Positions 58,733 to 64,000 of a DNA stretch of 64,000 bases are shown here, one piece after another. The translations under genes were made by a program, and so were the position numbers. The notes beneath the pieces are model-generated. The model made no database searches. It was not told the DNA's origin and saw nothing but the letters and a program-made list of their open reading frames with translations. The first letter of the stretch is position 1; every line of letters begins with the position of its first letter. Origin of the DNA: JAWVFM01 sp963823245 (lineage in GTDB: Bacteria; Actinomycetota; Thermoleophilia; Solirubrobacterales; 70-9); NCBI GenBank assembly GCA_963823245.1, contig CAWGKQ010000008.1, positions 62,001 to 126,000 on the forward strand, given 5' to 3'.

Positions 58733-59881
58733 GTGGCCCCGCTCACGATAGTCGCGCTCAAAGGCGATCAGACGGGCCAGGAGCTCCTCGAGCAGGCGCT
58801 GCGAGTGCTCGATCCGGCGGTGCTGGGACTCGACCTCGAGATCATCCGATTCGACCTCTCTTTGGAGACCCGTCGCGCCACTCACAACGCCGTCTGCGAC
58901 GAGGCTGCCGCGGCGATGCGCGAGGCCGGTCTCGGCCTGAAGGCCGCCACGATCACCCCGGAGGGCGCCGACGATGTCGGCAGCCCGAACCGCCTGATCC
59001 GCGAGGGCATCGGCGGCACGGTGATCGTCCGGACCGGCCGCCGGATCCCCGGCGTCGCGCCGGTGGCCGGCGTTCACAGCCCGATCTCGGTCGTTCGGAT
59101 GGCCGTGGGCGATGCCTATGGCGCCGAGCAGTGGCGCGAGGCGGACGACGGCGACGAGCTCGCACACCGCACCGAGACAATCCGGCGCTCCGACTGCCGC
59201 GCGGTCGCCGAGTACGCATTCCGCGAGGCCGCGCGCCTGCGCGGCAAGGTGTATGGAGGGCCGAAATGGACCGTGAGCCCCATCTACGAGGGGATGCTGA
59301 AGGAAGAGATGGACGCCGCAGCCGAGCGGCACCCTGAGGTGCCCTACCAGCCCGTTCTCGTCGACGCGACGCTCGCGGGCCTCGTCCGCGGTGCGGCTGC
59401 CGACCCCATCGTGATCCCCGCGCTCAACCGCGACGGAGACCTGCTCTCCGACTTAGTCCTTCCCCTCTTCGGCTCGATCGCAGGCGCCGAGTCCGTGCTG
59501 CTGGCACTCGACGACGAGCTCGCGACGCAGGTGGCGATGGCCGAGGCACCACACGGGACCGCGCCCGCCCTCGAGGGCAAGGACCTCGCCAACCCGATGG
59601 GGATGATCCTCGCTGGCGCCGCCCTCCTCCATCACGCGGCCGACCTTGGCTTCGAGGACACCGAGAGCCGCTCCCGCGCGATCTACGAGGCGGTGCTCGA
59701 GGCGACCGCCGCCGGCGTTCGCACGCCGGATCTCGGCGGCCACGCATCAACGACTGAGTTCACTGACGATGTGATCGCGCGCGTCGGAGCGAAGCTAGAG
59801 GCTTCGTCCACCCCGAGGGCAGCCACCCCTCATCCTTCCAGCGCGAGCCCGGCCGGCCGGGCAGGAGGAGGACGAGGATGA
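58733..59881 (+). CDS. Isocitrate/isopropylmalate dehydrogenase family protein
   Basis: 382 residues. Beta-decarboxylating dehydrogenase fold: LTIVALKGDQTGQELLEQAL in place of the usual GDGIG start, RLIREGIGGTVIVRTGRRIP, KVYGGPKWTVSPIYEGMLKE with the Lys/Tyr region, and AEAPHGTAPALEGKDLANPM, GMILAGAALLHHAADLGFED with the cofactor-binding loop. The substrate may be isocitrate, isopropylmalate, tartrate or homoisocitrate. Several key residues differ from true ICDH. The C-terminal 30 residues (Pro/Ser/Gly-rich) overlap the opposite membrane-protein gene by 122 bases and are probably not native. Confidence 0.85.
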   Translation: MAPLTIVALKGDQTGQELLEQALRVLDPAVLGLDLEIIRFDLSLETRRATHNAVCDEAAAAMREAGLGLKAATITPEGADDVGSPNRLIREGIGGTVIVRTGRRIPGVAPVAGVHSPISVVRMAVGDAYGAEQWREADDGDELAHRTETIRRSDCRAVAEYAFREAARLRGKVYGGPKWTVSPIYEGMLKEEMDAAAERHPEVPYQPVLVDATLAGLVRGAAADPIVIPALNRDGDLLSDLVLPLFGSIAGAESVLLALDDELATQVAMAEAPHGTAPALEGKDLANPMGMILAGAALLHHAADLGFEDTESRSRAIYEAVLEATAAGVRTPDLGGHASTTEFTDDVIARVGAKLEASSTPRAATPHPSSASPAGRAGGGRG

Positions 59882-60032
59882 GGCCCACGGCCGAGAGCAG
59901 CAGGCCGAACGTGAGGCCGACGCGCTCGCCGTAGCCCTTGCGGTCGGCGATCGCGGCCGCGGCGGCGGCCGAGATGAGCCAGACGAACAGGAGGTAGAGC
60001 GCGGTGGCGCCGATGGTGGCCAGGACGGTCAT
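59760..60032 (-). CDS. Small two-helix membrane protein
   Basis: 90 residues. Two membrane helices: ATIGATALYLLFVWLISAAA and ERVGLTFGLLLSAVGLILVL. A short basic C-terminus follows the second helix (LLPGRPGSRWKDEGWLPSGW). It ends inside the dehydrogenase gene on the other strand. The start overlaps livF by four bases, so it may belong to the liv unit. Function unknown. Confidence 0.55.
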   Translation of the reverse strand: MTVLATIGATALYLLFVWLISAAAAAAIADRKGYGERVGLTFGLLLSAVGLILVLLLPGRPGSRWKDEGWLPSGWTKPLASLRRARSHRQ

Positions 60033-60736
60033 GCGCCGAGGTAGGCCCTCTGCACCTCCGGGTCGTCGCGAAGGACGGCGGAGTCGTTCGAGAGTGCGAC
60101 CTGCCCGGTCTCGAGCACGTAGCCCCGGCGGGCGGCGTCGAGCGCGTAGTTCGCGTTCTGCTCGACGAGGAGGATCGCGACACCACCACTGTTGATCTCC
60201 CCGATGGTCTCGTAGATGCGCTGGACGAGGATCGGGGCGAGCCCCATGGACGGCTCGTCGAGCATCAACAGACGGGGGCGCGCCATGAGCGCCCGCCCGA
60301 TTGCCAGCATCTGCTGCTCTCCGCCCGACATCATCCCGGCCTTCTGCCGCTCGCGCTCGTGCAGGCGGGGGAAGAGCTCGTAGACTCGCTCGAGGTCCTT
60401 CGTGACCTCGGGGCCGCGACGACGGTGGGCGCCGAGGTCGAGGTTCTCGCGCACGCTCATCCGCGGAAAGACGCGGCGGCCCTCGGGCGCGAGCGCGATG
60501 CCTCGGGCAACGATCTCCTGCGCGGGGACGTGCGTGATGTTCTCGCCGTCGAAGCGAACGGTCCCCTTGCTCGCCGGTGTCAGGCCCGAGATCGAGCGCA
60601 ACGTCGTCGACTTGCCCGCGCCGTTGGAGCCGATCAGCGTCACCACCTCGCCGTCATCGACGGTCAGCGAAACGCCGTGAAGCGCCTCGATCGCGCCGTA
60701 GCGGGCGTGGATACCTTCGACCTCGAGCAGCGCCAT
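60029..60736 (-). CDS. livF: Branched-chain amino acid ABC transporter ATP-binding protein LivF
   Basis: 235 residues. ABC ATPase of the hydrophobic amino acid importer. Walker A LIGSNGAGKSTTLRSISG, signature MMSGGEQQMLAIGRALMARP, Walker B LLMLDEPSMGLAPILVQRIY and the LivF-type GRRVFPRMSVRENLDLGAHR are all present. The C-terminus GYVLETGQVALSNDSAVLRD is standard. It begins one base from the end of livG. Confidence 0.94.
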   Translation of the reverse strand: MALLEVEGIHARYGAIEALHGVSLTVDDGEVVTLIGSNGAGKSTTLRSISGLTPASKGTVRFDGENITHVPAQEIVARGIALAPEGRRVFPRMSVRENLDLGAHRRRGPEVTKDLERVYELFPRLHERERQKAGMMSGGEQQMLAIGRALMARPRLLMLDEPSMGLAPILVQRIYETIGEINSGGVAILLVEQNANYALDAARRGYVLETGQVALSNDSAVLRDDPEVQRAYLGA

Positions 60737-61575
60737 CAGCTCGTGGCCTCCCCCTCGCCGTCGTCCTGCTTGCCGAGGTAGGCCTCGATCACCCGAGGGT
60801 TGGCGCGGATCTCCTCGGGCGTGCCCTCCGCGATCTTCTCGCCGTAGTCGAGCACGGTGATCCGCTCCGAGACGCCCATCACCACGTGCATGTCGTGCTC
60901 GATCAGGAGGATCGTCAGGTCGAGGTCGTCGCGCAGCTTCCGCATGAAGGCGGTGAGCTCGTCGGACTCCTGGGGGTTCATGCCCGCCGTCGGCTCGTCG
61001 AGAAGAAGCATCGTCGGCTCCGAGGCCAGGGCGCGCGCGATCTCGACGCGGCGCTGGTCGCCGTAGGAGAGGTTGCTCGCGAGCTGGTCGAACTGGCCCC
61101 TCTCGATGCCGACGTAGGCGAGCTTCTCCCTCGCCTCCTCGGCGACCTCGCGCTCCTCCCGCCGGACCCGGGGCGTCCGGAGGATTGAGCCGAACAGGCC
61201 GGCCCGCATCCGGACGTGGTGCCCGATCATCACGTTCTCGAGGGCGGTCATCGCCTTGAAGAGACGGATGTTCTGGAACGTGCGCGCGACGCCGAGGCTC
61301 GTGATCCGATCCGGGCGGCGACCGGTGATGTCACCCCCGTCGAAGTAGATCCGGCCCGAGGTGGGGCGGTAAAGGCCCGTGAGGATGTTGAAGAGCGTGG
61401 TCTTGCCGGCGCCGTTCGGCCCGATGATCGAGACGATCGAATGCCGCGGGATGTGCACCGACACGTCGTTCACTGCGACCAGCCCTCCGAACTCGCGGAC
61501 CACGTGCGCGGCGCTCATCAGCGCCGTTTCGGCCGGTGAGGCGGCAGGCCGGCCGGCGGTCCCGGCGGCGGTCAA
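60736..61575 (-). CDS. livG: Branched-chain amino acid ABC transporter ATP-binding protein LivG
   Basis: 279 residues from TTG 61575, whose GGAGAAGG lies inside the end of livM. ATG 61518 would give 260. ABC ATPase: Walker A IIGPNGAGKTTLFNILTGLY, signature LSYGDQRRVEIARALASEPT, Walker B MLLLDEPTAGMNPQESDELT, followed by LTILLIEHDMHVVMGVSERI. Pairs with LivF on the LivHM channel. Coupled to livM by a four-base overlap. Confidence 0.92.
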   Translation of the reverse strand: MTAAGTAGRPAASPAETALMSAAHVVREFGGLVAVNDVSVHIPRHSIVSIIGPNGAGKTTLFNILTGLYRPTSGRIYFDGGDITGRRPDRITSLGVARTFQNIRLFKAMTALENVMIGHHVRMRAGLFGSILRTPRVRREEREVAEEAREKLAYVGIERGQFDQLASNLSYGDQRRVEIARALASEPTMLLLDEPTAGMNPQESDELTAFMRKLRDDLDLTILLIEHDMHVVMGVSERITVLDYGEKIAEGTPEEIRANPRVIEAYLGKQDDGEGEATS

Positions 61576-62774
61576 TCGACCTTCTCCAGCATGCCCTCGT
61601 CGACGTCGGAGGGGGCGATCGCCTCCTTGAGCTCGAGGCTGCGTCTTCGCTCGGGGAATAGGCCCTGCGGCCGCAGCACCATCACCAGCACGAGGAGGAA
61701 CCCGAAGATCCCGAACGAGAGGTCCACGAGGTTGAAGTCGAGGCCGAACTTCGACGGAAGGTCGTTGAAGACGTTGGGTATCAGGTAGTAGTTGGTGTAG
61801 GAGAGCAGCAGCGCCCCCATCAGCACGCCCCAGATCGACCCGAGCCCGCCGATGATCACCATCGCAAGCACGAAGATCGAGAACGAGAACTCGAACTGGT
61901 GCGCGTTCACCGTGTTGTCGAAGGCGCCGAGGAACGCGCCCGCCATGCCGCCGAAGGCGGCGCCGGTCGCGTAGGCGAGGAGCTTCGTGCGCACGAGCGG
62001 GATGCCCATCGACACCGCGGCGACCTCGTCTTCGCGCAGGGCCACCCAGGCGCGGCCGAGACGCGAGTCGCGCAGCCGCAGGTTCACGAACAGGACGAGC
62101 AGCATGATCCCGAAGATCAGCCAGTACCACGGGCGCAGGTCGAGGAGGCTGAACGACCCGACGCCGGGGAAATAAGGAAGGTCGAGGCCCGAGATCCCGA
62201 GGTTGCCGGCGGTGAGGGTCATGCCCCCGCCGAGGTGGATGTCGGTTCCGTTCACGGCGAGGACGCCGATGATCTCGCCGAAGGCGAGGGTGACGATGGC
62301 GATGTAGTCGCCGCGCAGGCGCAGCGTGGGCAACCCGATCAGCGTCCCCGCGACCGAGGTGATGAGCACCGCCGCGACGAGGATGAGCAGGAAGTTGAGG
62401 TGGATCCCGATCTGGCTCGACGCGACACCCGTGACGAGGATGTGGGCGTTGGCCTTGAAGAAGAACGTCGAGCCGAACCAGCCCATGCAGTAGGCGCCGA
62501 GCGCGTAGAAGGCTACGTACCCGAGGTCGAGAAGCCCGGCGAAGCCCACGACGATGTTGAGGCCCAGCGCCATCACGACGTAGGCGAGCGAGATGATGGT
62601 CGCGGTCATGAAGCCGCTCGCCGGCTGGAAGGCAAACGGCACGAGGATGCCCAAGCCGATCAGCACAGCGGCGAACGCCCATCCGAACCACGGGGGCAGG
62701 GCCGCCCGCGCTGCGTCGGCGCGCGAGCGGAGCGCGGCGCGCCATTCGCGAACCTGGGCGATCAGCTCGTCCAC
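61572..62774 (-). CDS. livM: Branched-chain amino acid ABC transporter permease LivM
   Basis: 400 residues. Inner permease with about ten membrane helices. The family loop is HGGGMTLTAGNLGISGL-like and RLRDSRLGRAWVALREDEVA with the EAA-type coupling motif; GLNIVVGFAGLLDLGYVAFY at the start and GGLGSIWGVLMGALLLSYTN near the end are typical. The N-terminus adds about 20 charged residues. Begins one base after livH. Confidence 0.92.
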   Translation of the reverse strand: MDELIAQVREWRAALRSRADAARAALPPWFGWAFAAVLIGLGILVPFAFQPASGFMTATIISLAYVVMALGLNIVVGFAGLLDLGYVAFYALGAYCMGWFGSTFFFKANAHILVTGVASSQIGIHLNFLLILVAAVLITSVAGTLIGLPTLRLRGDYIAIVTLAFGEIIGVLAVNGTDIHLGGGMTLTAGNLGISGLDLPYFPGVGSFSLLDLRPWYWLIFGIMLLVLFVNLRLRDSRLGRAWVALREDEVAAVSMGIPLVRTKLLAYATGAAFGGMAGAFLGAFDNTVNAHQFEFSFSIFVLAMVIIGGLGSIWGVLMGALLLSYTNYYLIPNVFNDLPSKFGLDFNLVDLSFGIFGFLLVLVMVLRPQGLFPERRRSLELKEAIAPSDVDEGMLEKVD

Positions 62775-62775
62775 G

Positions 62776-63885
62776 TCACCCCGCCTCTCGCGTTTCCTCG
62801 CCGAGCAGCCCGCGCGGCCGCAGGGTCATGATGAGAATCAGGTAGGCGAACACCACTGCGGGCGTCCACTGGGGGCCGAGGCGGGCGTCGGAGAGCTGCT
62901 GGATGATCCCGATGATGATCCCGCCGAGGACGGCCCCGCGGACGTTCCCGATCCCGCCCATGACGGCGGCCGTGAAGGCGATGAGGCCCGCCTCGAAGCC
63001 CTGGAAGTACCAGATCGTGGTCTCGTAAACCGCGTAGATCAACCCGGCGGCGCCGGCGAGGGCGCCACCGAGGAGGAAGGTGAGGGAGATCGTCCGGTCG
63101 ACGTTGATGCCCATGAGGCGCGCCGCGTCGGGGTCCTGCGCGGTGGCCCGCATCGCCCGCCCGGCGCGCGCGTGGCTGAGGAAGTAGGTGAGGGCGATGA
63201 CGAGCGGAACCGTCATCGCGATCGCGAGGACGTCGGCGCGGTGGACGACGACGCCTGAGATCTTGAACACGGTGTCGTTCTGGTGGAGCAGGTCCGAGAC
63301 GCCGGTCGGCGAGCCGCCGCGCCACAGCAGTCCGACGTTCTGGAGGATGAACGAGAACCCGACCGCCGTGATCAAGGGCGCCAGCTTGGGCGCATTCCGC
63401 AAGGGTCTGTAGCCCACGCGCTCGATGAGCACGTTGAGGCTCCCGGTCACGATCATCGCGAGGATCAGCGTCGCCAGCAGCCCGAAGACGATGCCGAGGG
63501 TTCCCGTGGCGAGCCCGATCCCCAGCACGCTCCACAGCCCCACCGACGTAAACGAGCCGATCATGAAGACGTCGCCGTGGGCGAAGTTGATCAGCTCGAT
63601 GATCCCGTAGACGAGGGTGTAGCCGATCGCGATCAGGGCCCAGATCGACCCGTTCGAGACCCCGGCGACGAGGTTGTCGCCGAGCTTCGTCAGGTCGTGG
63701 TGGATGATCGCGTGACCGCCCATCACCCCGGCCTGGTAGCCGACGGTGAGGTCCCGGACGCCGTAGTAGACCGGCAGCGCCGCGAGGGCGATCAGGAGGC
63801 CGTAACGGCCCAAGAAGCGCTTGACAGCGGCGAACGGCGCCACGCCGCCGGAGCCCTCTCCGACGGCAATGGACTTCGCCTCCAT
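62776..63885 (-). CDS. livH: Branched-chain amino acid ABC transporter permease LivH
   Basis: 369 residues. Permease partner of LivM: ALIAIGYTLVYGIIELINFA with the conserved entry motif, LSHARAGRAMRATAQDPDAA with the coupling loop, ARLMGINVDRTISLTFLLGG and AVMGGIGNVRGAVLGGIIIG. The first 40 residues are an extension relative to most LivH. AGGGA stands three bases before the ATG. Confidence 0.92.
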   Translation of the reverse strand: MEAKSIAVGEGSGGVAPFAAVKRFLGRYGLLIALAALPVYYGVRDLTVGYQAGVMGGHAIIHHDLTKLGDNLVAGVSNGSIWALIAIGYTLVYGIIELINFAHGDVFMIGSFTSVGLWSVLGIGLATGTLGIVFGLLATLILAMIVTGSLNVLIERVGYRPLRNAPKLAPLITAVGFSFILQNVGLLWRGGSPTGVSDLLHQNDTVFKISGVVVHRADVLAIAMTVPLVIALTYFLSHARAGRAMRATAQDPDAARLMGINVDRTISLTFLLGGALAGAAGLIYAVYETTIWYFQGFEAGLIAFTAAVMGGIGNVRGAVLGGIIIGIIQQLSDARLGPQWTPAVVFAYLILIMTLRPRGLLGEETREAG

Positions 63886-63915
63886 GATCCCTGCGGCGCT
63901 ACTGGTTAGAAGCTC

Positions 63916-63940
63916 GGGAGGGGGCCCGAAGCCCCCTCCC
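63916..63940. terminator. Strong GC hairpin between livH and the upstream gene, attenuator-like
   Basis: Perfect ten-base-pair stem GGGAGGGGGC/GCCCCCTCCC. On the minus strand the loop is TTCGG, giving a stable UUCG-type loop. Only a weak T-rich stretch follows on that strand. It would partly stop transcripts coming from the binding-protein gene before livH. Confidence 0.6.
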
Positions 63941-63968
63941 CCGTTCGTCTTTCCTTACGGCACCGTGG

Positions 63969-64000
63969 TCAGCCGACGTTCACGTTCTGCGGCGTGATGG
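63969..64000 (-). CDS. C-terminal end of a gene entering from the right, probably the liv substrate-binding protein
   Basis: Only nine residues, ITPQNVNVG, and a TGA are visible. The identity is inferred from position: the binding-protein gene usually lies upstream of livH, and the hairpin sits in the gap. The sequence alone proves nothing beyond an open frame. Confidence 0.35.
   Translation of the reverse strand, partial: ITPQNVNVG

Noticed and set aside
60736..62745. A 669-codon frame on the minus strand reading through livM into livG
   Set aside because: Only the last 279 codons are LivG. The first part is an out-of-frame copy of livM, so no fusion protein is supported.
1..64000. CRISPR arrays, insertion sequences, prophage genes, rRNA and tRNA genes
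   Set aside because: No regularly spaced repeats, transposase or integrase motifs, or cloverleaf-forming segments were seen on either strand.

Overview
The window is G+C-rich DNA with dense, often overlapping genes and many GTG and TTG starts. Its gene content points to an actinobacterium, most likely from the Thermoleophilia (Solirubrobacterales/Gaiellales-like). The pointers are the conserved order rpsB-tsf-pyrH-frr-uppS-cdsA...dxr-rseP-ispG, sepF, a wax-ester synthase, a GarA-like FHA protein beside a MerR regulator, an RsiG-like protein, and MurA with Asp in place of the active-site Cys. Lineage is inferred from gene content; no comparison was run.

Layout. 1-6 kb: a partial lipoprotein cyclophilin, then short metabolic genes of which several carry frameshifts, a 580-base stretch without genes, and a secreted protein. 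6-10 kb: AlgH, a thioredoxin-type cochaperone with CcdA, and a WS/DGAT. 10-16 kb: a tightly overlapping operon of ammonium transporter, PII protein, an unrecognised protein, a flotillin and glutamine synthetase. 16-28 kb: K+ channel, GNAT, NAD+ synthetase, thioesterase, a decayed membrane protein, a membrane-bound HTH protein, an FAD oxidase, an RsiG-like/GarA-like/MerR operon, a CDP-alcohol phosphotransferase and prolyl-tRNA synthetase. 28-36.5 kb: small genes, ispG, a decayed amine oxidase, acyl-CoA synthetase, rseP and dxr. 36.5-49 kb: endonuclease IV and the cdsA-to-rpsB translation/envelope cluster, then rluD, lspA, yggT, proC, sepF, yggS, pgeF, a polysaccharide deacetylase and a CCA-transferase-family gene. 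49-58 kb: a beta-propeller protein and a murA-hisZGDBHAF operon. 58-64 kb: an HD protein, a zinc-ribbon protein, an IDH/IPMDH-family dehydrogenase and a livFGMH branched-chain amino acid importer whose binding-protein gene starts beyond the right edge.

Four points stand out. (1) In the nitrogen operon both classical covalent switches are missing (Tyr51 of PII is Ala, the adenylylated Tyr of glutamine synthetase is Phe), and a flotillin and an unknown protein are embedded in it. (2) A TANNNT box lies 6 to 9 bases before the start codon of 19 genes, which predicts widespread leaderless transcription. In two places divergent boxes share their central TA. (3) An RsiG-like protein keeps four of five residues of the c-di-GMP signature and is encoded with a GarA-like and a MerR protein. 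(4) There are many lesions: single indels in otherwise intact genes, often in G or C runs, which may be sequence errors, and truly decayed genes, including an amine oxidase with an internal inverted segment. No tRNA, rRNA, CRISPR array or insertion sequence was seen.
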